DNA of 64,000 nucleotides from Brevibacterium sp. CCUG 69071 (GTDB lineage: Bacteria; Actinomycetota; Actinomycetes; Actinomycetales; Brevibacteriaceae), in assembly GCF_021023135.1 (NCBI RefSeq), contig NZ_PGFV01000006.1, positions 62,001-126,000 on the forward strand, written 5' to 3'. Numbering within the stretch: the first letter of the stretch is position 1; each line of letters opens with the position of its first letter. This document shows positions 16,559 to 25,137 of this stretch, piece by piece. The notes below the pieces were generated by a model, which was not told the origin of the DNA, did not search any database, and worked only from the letters and a program-made list of their open reading frames with translations. The translations under genes and the position numbers were made by a program.

Positions 16559-17977
16559 TCAGCCTCCGGCGAGCTCCGGGTGGCGGGTATGGAAGTCCGT
16601 GGACTGTTGGAACGCGTGCGCGGCCGAGAACAGCAGCTGCTCGCCGAAATCATCGGCGACGAACTGTGCGGCCAGGGGAGTTCCCCGCTGGGTGAATCCC
16701 GCGGGCAAGGTGATCGAAGGCATCCCGCAGCTGTCGATGGGGGCGGTCGGCACTGTGGTAGCGGCGAACAACTCGGGGTCCGAGCCGAGGCTCTTCATCT
16801 GCTCGACCGTCGGTGACCCGACTCCGATCCCGGGCAGCAGGAGGAGATCGATATCTGCCATCAGGGATCGCATCCGCCCGGTGAAGGCTCGCCGGGACTC
16901 GAGGAGGTGATGGTAGTCGACGGCGGAGAGGCCCCGACCGATGTCGATGAGTCCGGAGAGGTCCGGCCCGTATTCGCTGCGCCTGGCAGGGTAGGTCTCA
17001 TCGTGGACTCCGGCCGTCTCGACCCCGCATAATGCTGTCCAGTCCTGGGCCGCGGCCAGGAAATCCGGAGTCCGCACATCGATGACTCGCCAGCCCAGTT
17101 TCTCGATCGTCTCAATCGTCGATTCCAGCATCGCGTTCGTCGGCGCGTCGAAGTGGGCCTCGGCCAGTTCGCGGTCGAAGCCGACCACCGGGCTGCGATC
17201 GAGGCGTAGGTGCTGGCTGTAGCGAGGCACCGGTTCGAGCGCCGAGGTGGGATCGTGCGGATCGTGTCCTGCGATGGTCTCGAGAATGATTGCGGCATCG
17301 CGGGCACTGCGCGTCATCGGTCCGATGTGATCGAGGCTCGGTGCGAGTGCGAAGATGCCGTGCCGGGAGACGCGACCCCAGGTGGGTTTGAGCCCGGTCA
17401 CCCCGTTGGCTGAGGACGGCAGTCGGATCGACCCGCCCGTGTCCGAGCCCAGGGAACCGAAGCACAGGCCCGCCGAGGTGGCAACCCCCGAGCCGCTCGA
17501 GGACACACCCGACCAGGTGGCCGAGTCCCAAGGGTTGACCGGAGTCGGCAGGTCCGGATGGTGTCCGGTGAAGGCGCCCTCTGTCAGGCGCAGCTTGCCG
17601 AGGACGACCGCACCGGCCGCCCGAAGGCGGGAAACGACAGTGGCGTCGAAGTCGGGGCGGAAGCCCGAATGGATCGTCGTCCCGGCAGCTGTGGGTGCGT
17701 CGTGGGTGTAGGCGAGGTCCTTGACCGCTATCGGCACGCCGTGCAGCGGGCCGAGCCAATCACCGCGGGCAAGACACTCATCATTGCGTTCGGCTTCGGC
17801 AAGGGCGCTCTCACGCATGACTACGGCAAAGGCGTTGAGAGAGGGATCGAGGCGGTCGATCCGGTCGAGCAAGGCTGCGGTGACCTCCCGGGAGCTCAGC
17901 TGCCCGGTCTGGATCAGGCGGGAGATCTCGTGCAGTTCGCGGAATTCGACTCCGGTGTTCGCCGAGGTGGTGTTCAT
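16559..17977 (-). CDS. Amidase signature family protein
   Basis: 472 residues with the amidase signature core: catalytic Lys in GVPIAVKDLAY, the Gly/Ser-rich stretch SGVSSSGSGVATSAGLCFGS, then SDTGGSIRLPSSANGVTGLKPTWGRVSRHG containing the Ser-cisSer pair. These enzymes hydrolyse amides to acid and ammonia. The substrate is not evident and it is not part of a gatCAB operon. The ATG at 17977 is preceded by AAGGAGG. An upstream in-frame ATG at 17992 lacks a site. Confidence 0.9.
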   Translation of the reverse strand: MNTTSANTGVEFRELHEISRLIQTGQLSSREVTAALLDRIDRLDPSLNAFAVVMRESALAEAERNDECLARGDWLGPLHGVPIAVKDLAYTHDAPTAAGTTIHSGFRPDFDATVVSRLRAAGAVVLGKLRLTEGAFTGHHPDLPTPVNPWDSATWSGVSSSGSGVATSAGLCFGSLGSDTGGSIRLPSSANGVTGLKPTWGRVSRHGIFALAPSLDHIGPMTRSARDAAIILETIAGHDPHDPTSALEPVPRYSQHLRLDRSPVVGFDRELAEAHFDAPTNAMLESTIETIEKLGWRVIDVRTPDFLAAAQDWTALCGVETAGVHDETYPARRSEYGPDLSGLIDIGRGLSAVDYHHLLESRRAFTGRMRSLMADIDLLLLPGIGVGSPTVEQMKSLGSDPELFAATTVPTAPIDSCGMPSITLPAGFTQRGTPLAAQFVADDFGEQLLFSAAHAFQQSTDFHTRHPELAGG

Positions 17978-18037
17978 CGTGCCTCCTTGCATCGGATGAT
18001 CCTCATGCTAGCCGGGAACTCAGTGGCGGTCACGCCT

Positions 18038-18376
18038 TCAGCCGCCGGCGAGCTCGCGGAGCGCCTGGATGTGGGCCTCGAGTCGTCTGCTGCCCTCTTC
18101 ACTGATGGAGACCCAGGTGCGGGGGCGTTTGCCGACATAGCCCTTGTTCACGGTGACCAGCTCGGCCTTTTCGAGTGCGGAGATGTGGCGGGAGAGGACC
18201 GAATCCGAGACGCCGAGGGAGTCGCGGAGGAGTTTGAACTCAGCCCTCTCACGATTCTTCAGGCTCGAGACGATGCCCAGGCGGGTCGGATTGCCGAGGT
18301 CGGGGTCGATGCGGGCCAGGGAGTCACCGAGATCAGGGATCTCATCTTCCTCAGGAATGTCCTGATAAGGGTTCAT
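18038..18376 (-). CDS. Winged-helix transcriptional regulator (HTH_34 type)
   Basis: 112 residues. The core NPTRLGIVSSLKNRERAEFKLLRDSLGVSDSVLSRHISALEKAELVTVNKG is a winged helix typical of small regulators encoded next to a membrane protein. SVLSRHISALE is the recognition helix and RPRTWVSISEEG the wing. It lies 13 bases after the membrane protein gene. A matching inverted-repeat operator stands ahead of that gene, so autoregulation is likely. Confidence 0.87.
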   Translation of the reverse strand: MNPYQDIPEEDEIPDLGDSLARIDPDLGNPTRLGIVSSLKNRERAEFKLLRDSLGVSDSVLSRHISALEKAELVTVNKGYVGKRPRTWVSISEEGSRRLEAHIQALRELAGG

Positions 18377-18389
18377 GATCGCCTCCCCT

Positions 18390-18812
18390 TCAGCGGCGCA
18401 GGCCGACGAGGGCGACGATCGGGGAGGCGATCCACAGGAGACCGGCCGCGGCGAAGGGCACCCAGGAGGTCGGGGCGTAGGAGTCGACGACGATTGCGAC
18501 GAGGTAGACGAGCATCGTCAGCGGCAGCCAGGTCAGCAGCAGCACCGTCGACCGGCGGCTCCAGCTCAGGGCCTTCGAGATGTAGACGATCATCGAGGGG
18601 ATGAGCCAGGCGAGACCGGCGCAGAGGATGATCAGCTGCGTCATGTTGTCTTCGAGGATGCCGACGGCCACGAGACTGACCGAGACGACTCCGCTGAGGA
18701 CGAAGAGCATCATCACCAGGGGCCAGGCGTCGCTCGATCGCGCCTGCCGCTGGGTCGCGTCGACCTGGGCGAGGAGGTCGCTGGCCTGTTCCGGGGTGGG
18801 GGTGGCGTTCAT
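18390..18812 (-). CDS. Small membrane protein, partner of the winged-helix regulator
   Basis: 140 residues with a short cytoplasmic N-terminus (ATQRQARSSDAWPLV) and four hydrophobic segments (about 30-50, 55-80, 85-110 and 112-135). No enzymatic motif. It forms a two-gene operon with the regulator that follows. Membrane protein/HTH pairs of this sort are common in actinobacteria and their role is unknown. Confidence 0.75.
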   Translation of the reverse strand: MNATPTPEQASDLLAQVDATQRQARSSDAWPLVMMLFVLSGVVSVSLVAVGILEDNMTQLIILCAGLAWLIPSMIVYISKALSWSRRSTVLLLTWLPLTMLVYLVAIVVDSYAPTSWVPFAAAGLLWIASPIVALVGLRR

Positions 18813-18885
18813 GGCTGCTCCTTCGGTGGGATTGGTGCCAGTGGTTCGGCGACTTCCGCGGTGGAATTAATTTCATTCTAGCAAA

Positions 18886-18906
18886 TACTTTCCATAATGG
18901 AAAGTA
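18886..18906. promoter_or_regulatory. Inverted-repeat operator TACTTTCC-N5-GGAAAGTA
   Basis: Perfect 8-bp arms separated by ATAAT, centred about 84 bases upstream of the membrane protein ATG, inside an AT-rich patch of an otherwise GC-rich region. Its position ahead of an operon encoding a winged-helix regulator makes it the probable binding site of that protein. Confidence 0.7.
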
Positions 18907-18967
18907 GTTTCACCGAAAAGTTCGTACTGTCCCCGTTTCCCCGTTTCCCGGTTCCCGCCTCGCGGTC

Positions 18968-19420
18968 TCAGGCCAGCGCCGAGGCGGCCACCGTGGCCGC
19001 GAGCTCCGTGGCCTTCTCCAGATGCTCCGCTCCCACCTCGCCGGTGAGGACTAGGGGATCGAAGGCCAGCGACCAGCCGAGTCCGGTGGTGATCTGCCTC
19101 ATCGCGGTCTCGGCACCGGTGGTGTCGTACCCGCCGTGGATCCAGTACGAGAAGGGCCGACCCGCGGTCGCTTCCCTGACATCGTCATAGGTGGTGTCGA
19201 AGAAGTGCTTGAGCGCCCCGGAGATGTAGCCGAAGTTCGCGGTGGTGCCGAGCACATAGGCATCGGCGGCGAGCACATCGGCCGCGCTCGCCTCCAGGGC
19301 GTGACGGACGATGACGTCGATGCCGCCCAACTCGGGCATCCGCAGCCCGGCCAGGGCCGCCTCGGCGATCCGATTCGTCGCCTCCGAGGGCGAATGATGA
19401 ACGAGAAATACGCTGACCAT
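18968..19420 (-). CDS. Flavodoxin-like / NAD(P)H-dependent FMN oxidoreductase
   Basis: 150 residues with a flavodoxin fold: FLVHHSPSEATNRIAEA as the phosphate-binding loop, AADAYVLGTTANFGYISGALKHFFD as the flavin-stacking loop, and GRPFSYWIHGGYDTTG. It probably binds FMN and acts as a redox carrier or quinone reductase-like protein. It faces away from the sirtuin gene, with 79 bases between the two divergent starts. Confidence 0.82.
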   Translation of the reverse strand: MVSVFLVHHSPSEATNRIAEAALAGLRMPELGGIDVIVRHALEASAADVLAADAYVLGTTANFGYISGALKHFFDTTYDDVREATAGRPFSYWIHGGYDTTGAETAMRQITTGLGWSLAFDPLVLTGEVGAEHLEKATELAATVAASALA

Positions 19421-19499
19421 GGGCTCAGCCTAACCCTCGGTGTGCGTCGCGTCAGTCCTCGCGCCTACAGTGGGAGGCGACGAGACACGAGGAGGACGC

Positions 19500-20405
19500 A
19501 TGGCGATCATCGTCGACCCCCTGCGCGGGCGCCTGCGCCCGGAACCGAGCCACACCGACGGCGAGATCATCGAGGCCCTCACCGCCTCGGCGAGCTCCGA
19601 TTGGGCGGTGCTCACCGGTGCCGGCATGAGCACGGACTCCGGCGTCCCCGACTACCGCGGACCCGACGCCCAGCCGCGACGGCCGATGACGATCCAGACC
19701 TTCCTCTCCCACCCCGACCAACGGGCCCGCTATTGGGCCAGGTCATGGGTCGGCTGGCCGCGGATGCTCAAGGCCCGCCCGAACCGCGGACACCGGGCAC
19801 TGGCCCAGATCGACGTGGCCGGGATCGTCACCCAGAACGTCGACGGACTCCACCAGGCCGCCGCCGAGGAGGTCCCTGCTCCGAGCCCCGTCATCGACCT
19901 CCACGGCAGCCTCGACCGGGTCATCTGCCTCGACAACGGACACCTCTTCGACCGGGACTGGATGCAGCGGCGACTGAGCGAACTCAACCCCGACTTCGTC
20001 GAACTCACCGGCATCGACCCGATCGATGTCGAGACCGCTCCGGACGGTGACGTCGAACTCGAGGAGACCGCGGGGTTCCGGCTCGCCGACTGTCCGATCT
20101 GCGGGGGAGTGCTCAAACCCGATGTCGTCTACTTCGGTGACTCGGTGCCGGTGGAGCGGCAGCGGGAGGCGAACCGCATCTGTGAGCAGGCGGGCGGACT
20201 CGTGGTGCTCGGGTCCTCTCTGGCAGTGCTCTCGGGGCTGCGCTTCGTCCGTGCCGCCGCCAAGGCGGCCAAACCGGTCGTCATCGTCACCGACGGCCCG
20301 ACCCGCGGTGACGAGTTCGCCGATTTCCGCTCGGTCTCCCGGGTCGCTGACTTCGTTCGGGACTGGGCCGCTGAACTCGGCATTCAGGTGAGTCCAAGGC
20401 AGTGA
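19500..20405 (+). CDS. Sir2-type NAD-dependent deacylase with an altered zinc site
   Basis: 301 residues with the sirtuin core: TGAGMSTDSGVPDYRGP, TQNVDGLHQ, catalytic His135 in DLHGS, CPICGG and VLGSSLAVLSG. It should remove acyl groups from lysine using NAD. Sirtuins hold zinc with two CxxC pairs. Here the second pair is intact (Cys198, Cys201) but the first reads CLDNGH, so Asn146 stands where the second Cys is expected. His148 may substitute, or the site may be weakened. A GAGG site precedes the ATG. Confidence 0.88.
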   Translation: MAIIVDPLRGRLRPEPSHTDGEIIEALTASASSDWAVLTGAGMSTDSGVPDYRGPDAQPRRPMTIQTFLSHPDQRARYWARSWVGWPRMLKARPNRGHRALAQIDVAGIVTQNVDGLHQAAAEEVPAPSPVIDLHGSLDRVICLDNGHLFDRDWMQRRLSELNPDFVELTGIDPIDVETAPDGDVELEETAGFRLADCPICGGVLKPDVVYFGDSVPVERQREANRICEQAGGLVVLGSSLAVLSGLRFVRAAAKAAKPVVIVTDGPTRGDEFADFRSVSRVADFVRDWAAELGIQVSPRQ

Positions 20406-20421
20406 TGACAGACTTCCGAGC

Positions 20422-21006
20422 ATGACCAATCTTGCTCGCACCGAACGACTGCGCCTCGTCGACTCCGCCCGCCGTGCCGGTGAAGACGCCCCGACCCTGT
20501 GCGAGGGGTGGACGGTCCGCGACCTCGCCACTCACCTGATCATCCGCGAACGGCATCCCCGGGCGGCTCTCGGCACATTCGTCTCCCGGTTCGACGACGC
20601 GCTCAAACAGAAGGCGGACGAGTACGCGGAGATGCCGTTTCCGCAGCTTCTCGGTCTCGTCGCCGCCCCGCCGAGGTGGACCCCGGGAGCGCTGCCGGGT
20701 GTGGAGTCCGCGATGAACACGAGCGAATTCCTCGTCCACCACGAGGACATCCGGAGGGCGGCGATCGAATGGATTCCCCGGCGCCTGTCCCGGTCGGAGA
20801 ACGCCACCGCCTGGTCGCAGGCGAAGCTGATGCTGCTGCCGTTCGCGGCCAAGGCCGACGGCCCTGTCGAAATCAGCAGCCCCGAATTCGGCAGCCGCAG
20901 GATCGGGAAGAAGCGCGGCGACTCGGTGACGATCACCGGGGAGCCGCTGGAGATCCTGCTCTACCTCATGGGACGTCAGCGGCACGCGCTCGTCGACGTG
21001 AAGTGA
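20422..21006 (+). CDS. TIGR03085-type DinB-superfamily metal-binding protein
   Basis: 194 residues. The N-terminus ERLRLVDSARRAGEDAPTLCEGWTVRDLATHLIIRERHP is the maleylpyruvate isomerase/DinB-like motif with a conserved His at the metal site, and NTSEFLVHHEDIRRA supplies further His ligands. This is the actinobacterial TIGR03085 family, a putative thiol-dependent (mycothiol) enzyme whose reaction is unknown. It starts 16 bases after the sirtuin stop and is probably co-transcribed. Confidence 0.85.
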   Translation: MTNLARTERLRLVDSARRAGEDAPTLCEGWTVRDLATHLIIRERHPRAALGTFVSRFDDALKQKADEYAEMPFPQLLGLVAAPPRWTPGALPGVESAMNTSEFLVHHEDIRRAAIEWIPRRLSRSENATAWSQAKLMLLPFAAKADGPVEISSPEFGSRRIGKKRGDSVTITGEPLEILLYLMGRQRHALVDVK

Positions 21007-21143
21007 ACAGCGTGAAGTGAACGGCGTGAAATGAGTGCGACTCGGGAAAACCCCCGTCGAGGTCAGAGGTTTTAAGCATTCACTCAGCTGACGCGGATTC
21101 CTAGGCTGGTCTCAACAGCCAACGCAGAAGGAGAGACCCAGCC

Positions 21144-21515
21144 ATGAATGCACCGACCGATCCCACCCCGGGACAGCACCAGCACACCGACTACCAGCAG
21201 CACACCGGCCCCCAGTCGTACGTCCCCGGCCCGACACCGAGAGCCGAAGAGGACCCGGGCAAGGTCCTCGGCATCATCTCACTGGTCGCGACACTCTCGA
21301 CGTTTCTCGGCTTCAACTTCCTCGGCCCCATCGTCGGCATCGTCACCGGCTACATGGCCCGCAACAACTCACGCCGGGCCGGCTACGCCGACAACGAGAT
21401 GGGCAAATGGGGCTTCATCCTCGGCATCGTCTTCCTCTCCCTGGCCGCACTCGGCGGTCTGCTCGGGCTCGGGTTCGTCGGAGCGGCCGGACTGTTCGGA
21501 CTGCTCGGGGCCTGA
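21144..21515 (+). CDS. DUF4190-type small membrane protein
   Basis: 123 residues. A polar Pro/Gln/His-rich N-terminus of about 40 residues is followed by two long hydrophobic hairpins (GKVLGIISLVATLSTFLGFN and GFILGIVFLSLAALGG). The GYMARNNSRRAGY turn between them matches DUF4190. A GAAGGAGAG site precedes the ATG. Function is unknown. It converges with the aminopropyltransferase gene, five bases between stops. Confidence 0.8.
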   Translation: MNAPTDPTPGQHQHTDYQQHTGPQSYVPGPTPRAEEDPGKVLGIISLVATLSTFLGFNFLGPIVGIVTGYMARNNSRRAGYADNEMGKWGFILGIVFLSLAALGGLLGLGFVGAAGLFGLLGA

Positions 21516-21520
21516 GCTCC

Positions 21521-23122
21521 TCAGTAGCCCACCCAGGCTCCGCGCTCCTGATCGAGCACCCGCGGATGAAGCAGCGTCGAGGCCTCCACCTCACCGACCG
21601 ACGAGCGATCGCGGTCGGGTGGGAACGTTGTCGAAGCGGCGAGCACCTCGGGCGTGGCGAACTTCAATCCCCCGGGATGATCCCGGGGGATCGTCACGTC
21701 CGGACCTTGGCCCCCACCGTCGGGGACGGCGGCGAGGAAGTAGCCCCAGTCGCCGAAGCTGGGCACGTCCACGTGATAGGGCGTGGTAGCCAGGCCCGCC
21801 TCGGCGACTCCCTCGCCGATTCCCCAGTACGCGTCCGGGGCGAAGTAGGGGGAACCGGCCTGCACGACGAGGCGAGCCGAAGGTGACATCACCTGCTTGA
21901 TCAGGCCGTAGAACTCGACGCTGTAGAGCTTCGAGGTGGCGACGTCATCGGGGTCGGGCAGGTCCGCGACGACGGCATCATAGTGTTCGTGCTTCGCCTC
22001 GCGCAGCCACGTGAAGGCATCGGCAGCGATCGTGCGCACCCGGGGATCGTCGAGCGAATCCTCGTTGAAGTCCGTGAAGTGCTCCGAGGTCCGCGCGAGT
22101 TCGAGGACCCGGGGATCGAGATCGACGAGGGTGACGGTCTCGACATCGGGATATCTGAGGATCTCCCGCACGGCCAGGCCGTCGCCACCGCCGAGGACGA
22201 GGACGTTGCGTCGCGGACCATTCATCAGCGGGTGGATGAGCGTCTCGTGGTACCGGTATTCGTCGGCCGAGGCGAACTGCAGATCCCCGTTGAGATAGAG
22301 CCGAGTGTCCCCGGTCTTCGGGGACTCGGTGAGCACGATCTCCTGATAGTCCGTGCGTTGGGAGTACACGATCGGGTCGCGGTAGAGACGCTGCCGGGTG
22401 GTCATCTCGATGTCATCGGTGAACACCCACACCGCGGTGAGACCCCCGACGATGACGACGAGGAGACCGGCGAGGATGACCTGCGTGCGGGTGCGGATCT
22501 GGGCCCGGAAGAGCCACAGGACGATGAGGATGCCGACGACGGTGTTCGTGATGCCCACCGCCAGCGCTCCACGCGGCAGACCGAAGATCGGCAGCAGCAC
22601 GAAAGGGAAGGCGAGTCCGCCGACGAGCCCGCCCACATAGTCGGCGGCGAAGAGATCGGCGACCGCGCTCGAGGCCTTCTGCGCGCGGATGCGCTGCACG
22701 AGCTCCATGAGCAGGGGGATCTCCGCGCCGATGAGGGCACCGATTGAGAAGGCGAGGACGATCATCGCGACGGTGTAGACATCGGCGAAGGCGAACGCGA
22801 GGTAGAGGAGGATGACCGAGAGTCCGCCGATGATGCCGAGCGCTGCCTCGATGAGAGCGAAGGCGACGGCGGCGAACCGGGTCAGCCGTTTGGTCGCCAG
22901 TGAGCCGATGCCCATCGCGAAGACCATCACCGAGAGCACGATGGAGGCCTGGACGATGGTGTCGCCGAGGAGGTAGGAGCCGAGCGCGACGAGCGCGAGC
23001 TCGTAGACCATGCCGCAGCTCGCGCAGATGAAGACGGCCAGGAGGACGAAGAAGCGGGCAGGTCCCGGCTTCAGCGGCAGCGTTGCCGCAGCCGGATCGC
23101 CCACAGCGGTGTCTGTGCTCAA
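21521..23122 (-). CDS. Membrane-fused polyamine aminopropyltransferase (spermidine synthase-like)
   Basis: 533 residues if started at TTG 23122. The N-terminal half has about seven membrane segments. The C-terminal half is a spermidine synthase fold with RNVLVLGGGDGLAVREILRYPDVETVTLVDLDP (nucleoside-binding region) and DAVVADLPDPDD near the active-site Asp. Such fusions are widespread in bacteria; the transferred group and acceptor are unproven. The TTG start overlaps the DUF350 stop (TTGA), supporting coupling, but a downstream start cannot be excluded. It closes the DUF4178/DUF2617/DUF350 operon. Confidence 0.85.
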   Translation of the reverse strand: MSTDTAVGDPAAATLPLKPGPARFFVLLAVFICASCGMVYELALVALGSYLLGDTIVQASIVLSVMVFAMGIGSLATKRLTRFAAVAFALIEAALGIIGGLSVILLYLAFAFADVYTVAMIVLAFSIGALIGAEIPLLMELVQRIRAQKASSAVADLFAADYVGGLVGGLAFPFVLLPIFGLPRGALAVGITNTVVGILIVLWLFRAQIRTRTQVILAGLLVVIVGGLTAVWVFTDDIEMTTRQRLYRDPIVYSQRTDYQEIVLTESPKTGDTRLYLNGDLQFASADEYRYHETLIHPLMNGPRRNVLVLGGGDGLAVREILRYPDVETVTLVDLDPRVLELARTSEHFTDFNEDSLDDPRVRTIAADAFTWLREAKHEHYDAVVADLPDPDDVATSKLYSVEFYGLIKQVMSPSARLVVQAGSPYFAPDAYWGIGEGVAEAGLATTPYHVDVPSFGDWGYFLAAVPDGGGQGPDVTIPRDHPGGLKFATPEVLAASTTFPPDRDRSSVGEVEASTLLHPRVLDQERGAWVGY

Positions 23123-23544
23123 AGGAGCGCTGCGGCCATGATGCCCGCGATGCCCAGGTGTGCGGTGGCGTTGACCCACACCTCGGGGTGGAACTGATCG
23201 GGTTTGACGATGTCACCGAGCTTGCCCGGGGTGAAGGCGTCGATGAGCAGGAAGCTCAGGGCCATCAGAATGATGCCGACGATGCCGAAGACCAGGGTGG
23301 AGATGACTCCGAGGAGCAGAGCATCGGAGCTGGCCCTGATCGCGGCGATGACGATGATCGCGACACCGGCGAGGTCTGAGGCCACGAGCACCGCCGCGGT
23401 CCGCGACTTCTGCTGCCACAGCAGGACGTGGAGCTTGCCCGGGGTGAGGAGGTCAACGACGAAATAGCCGATGAGCATGAGCACGAGGCCGCTCACGGCA
23501 TAGGAGAGGACGATCCCGATCTCCAGGAAGAGTTCTGCCAACAT
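23119..23544 (-). CDS. DUF350 membrane protein
   Basis: 141 residues with four hydrophobic helices arranged as two similar hairpins (LMLIGYFVVDLLTPGKL and LMALSFLLIDAFTPGKL, both ending D-hx-TPGKL), the internal duplication typical of DUF350 (YjfL-like). Function is unknown, but the family often travels with polyamine-related enzymes and DUF4178. Overlaps the aminopropyltransferase gene by four bases. Confidence 0.87.
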   Translation of the reverse strand: MLAELFLEIGIVLSYAVSGLVLMLIGYFVVDLLTPGKLHVLLWQQKSRTAAVLVASDLAGVAIIVIAAIRASSDALLLGVISTLVFGIVGIILMALSFLLIDAFTPGKLGDIVKPDQFHPEVWVNATAHLGIAGIMAAALL

Positions 23545-23591
23545 GTCTGCCTTTCAGAGTGCCATCTGTGCTGGTCGCATCGTGTCTGCCG

Positions 23592-23927
23592 TCATTTGCC
23601 CGTGCCGGGTCCGCCGCCGCGGAAGCCCGAGCCGTCGCCGTAGTTCGATCCGGTGGAGCTGCTGCCGAAGAAGGGCAGGAAGAAGAATCCTCCGCCGCCC
23701 GAGCCGCCTTCGTCATCGGAACATCCGCGCATGACGTTTCCGATGAGCACGAGGATGACGATGAGGGCGATGATCGTGCCGCAGCCGAATCGCCTCGGTT
23801 TCCGCCCCGAGTCGTTGTTCGCGGGCCCCGAACCCCAGCCGCCCGAACCGCCGGACGATCCGCGGCCGTTCTCGGCATCGAAGTCGAAGGAGCCTCCGCC
23901 CATGGAGACGTTCGGGTCGCGGCTCAT
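23592..23927 (-). CDS. Gly/Ser-rich single-pass membrane protein, unknown
   Basis: 111 residues. The N-terminus is acidic and Gly-rich (MSRDPNVSMGGGSFDFD), one membrane segment lies at about 48-66 (CGTIIALIVILVLIGNVM), and the C-terminus is Gly/Ser/Phe-rich (GGGGFFFLPFFGSSS). No known domain. The ATG overlaps the stop of the DUF2617 gene by four bases, so it is a genuine operon member. Confidence 0.65.
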   Translation of the reverse strand: MSRDPNVSMGGGSFDFDAENGRGSSGGSGGWGSGPANNDSGRKPRRFGCGTIIALIVILVLIGNVMRGCSDDEGGSGGGGFFFLPFFGSSSTGSNYGDGSGFRGGGPGTGK

Positions 23928-24487
23928 GCGTCCCTCCTCAGCTCGCTGTGACTGTGCACCATCTGGCGGTGCTGCGGATAGCAGTGCCAGGTCTGCCAGG
24001 CCAGCCTGTCGGTATCAACGTGGGTCAGCGCCAGTGCGGTGAGCGCGCTCGGATCGCCTGGGAAGGAGACGACGAGGTGATCGTCGTGGGCGCCGGAACG
24101 CCCGACCACCTCGGCGGCGGCAGCGGCGAAGTCACCGGGCACCTCGGTCAGGGTGCAGGTGAACCGGTGCCGGGAGAACCCGGCCCAGATGCCGTCGGTG
24201 CTCCGCTGTGTGCCCCAATCGGGAGTCTCACCGGCGCCGAGGCAGGCGAAGGTCTCGATGAATGCGTCGTCGACGATGACCTGGTGGGAGGAGCCGATGA
24301 CGCGGAGTTCGAGGCGGATATGCGCATCCCCGGTTCCCGCGGGGACGTCGACGAACCGGGAGGCCAGCGGGGTGATGGGTTCGTGATCGAGGGTGAAGCG
24401 CAACGCGGCGGCCGAGACGTCGGTGAACGCCACCTCGGCGCGCAGCGGCACCGTCGGCAGCGGGGGAGTGTGGGGGAGGTCGCGCAT
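23924..24487 (-). CDS. DUF2617 family protein
   Basis: 187 residues, soluble, without a signal peptide. Residues such as LELRVIGSSHQVIVDD, WGTQRSTDGIWAGFSRHRFTC and LAWQTWHCYPQHRQMVHSHSEL match the actinobacterial DUF2617 family. The HCYPQHRQMVHSHS tail is rich in His and ends the protein. Function is unknown. The start shares one base with the DUF4178 stop (TGATG). Confidence 0.8.
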   Translation of the reverse strand: MRDLPHTPPLPTVPLRAEVAFTDVSAAALRFTLDHEPITPLASRFVDVPAGTGDAHIRLELRVIGSSHQVIVDDAFIETFACLGAGETPDWGTQRSTDGIWAGFSRHRFTCTLTEVPGDFAAAAAEVVGRSGAHDDHLVVSFPGDPSALTALALTHVDTDRLAWQTWHCYPQHRQMVHSHSELRRDA

Positions 24488-25137
24488 CAGCTGCTCGAGT
24501 AGATGGTGAAGGAGCCGACGGGAATGGACTCGCCGGTGCTCACCTCCCACCGCCCGTGGTCGAAGCGTTCGAAGGCTAGGAGCCGGTGATCGGCGGATTC
24601 GTAGTCGACATAGTCGACCCCGCCCTTCTCGTTCAGTCCGGTGGTGCCTTCGGAGCGGTAGGAGGCGGTGCCGTGTTCGACGAGCTGGTATTCGGTGCCG
24701 TCGATGGTGATTGTCTTCGCCTTCGGCTCGATGTCGAGCTCGGGGCGGTCGCGCCACCGGGAGACCTGCAGATCGGGGTCGTGTTCGACGGTCAGCCACA
24801 GTCGGGTCGCGGACTCGTCGGACTGGAAGAAGTGCTCGGCCCAGTCGTAGCCGCCCTCGGAGATGCGCAGAGTGCCGCGGACGAAGAACTTCTCATTGCC
24901 GAATTCGAGCAGATCGCCGGCCTTGATCGCTGCCGGATCTCCACCGGTGTCCTGTTCGGAGGCGAAGGGATCGCGGGGCCTCGGCGGGGTCCGGTCGGCG
25001 GTCTGTCGACGATGCTTCGCGGCGCGTGAGCGGATGACGAGCACGGTGATGAGGACGACGAGGATGAACACGAGGACGGCGATGATGATGTTGGGCGACA
25101 CGGGTGCCTGCTTCGCTTCGGTGGCCGGGACTGTCAC
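24487..25137 (-). CDS. DUF4178 membrane-anchored protein
   Basis: 216 residues: one N-terminal membrane segment (NIIIAVLVFILVVLITVLVI, about 16-35), a basic linker, then a cytoplasmic DUF4178 domain (IKAGDLLEFGNEKFFVRGTLRI, YDWAEHFFQSDE, RLWLTVEHDPDLQVSRW). DUF4178 proteins are linked in many genomes to DUF350 and polyamine enzymes. No catalytic residues are recognisable. It overlaps both flanking genes by one or four bases. Confidence 0.85.
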   Translation of the reverse strand: MTVPATEAKQAPVSPNIIIAVLVFILVVLITVLVIRSRAAKHRRQTADRTPPRPRDPFASEQDTGGDPAAIKAGDLLEFGNEKFFVRGTLRISEGGYDWAEHFFQSDESATRLWLTVEHDPDLQVSRWRDRPELDIEPKAKTITIDGTEYQLVEHGTASYRSEGTTGLNEKGGVDYVDYESADHRLLAFERFDHGRWEVSTGESIPVGSFTIYSSS

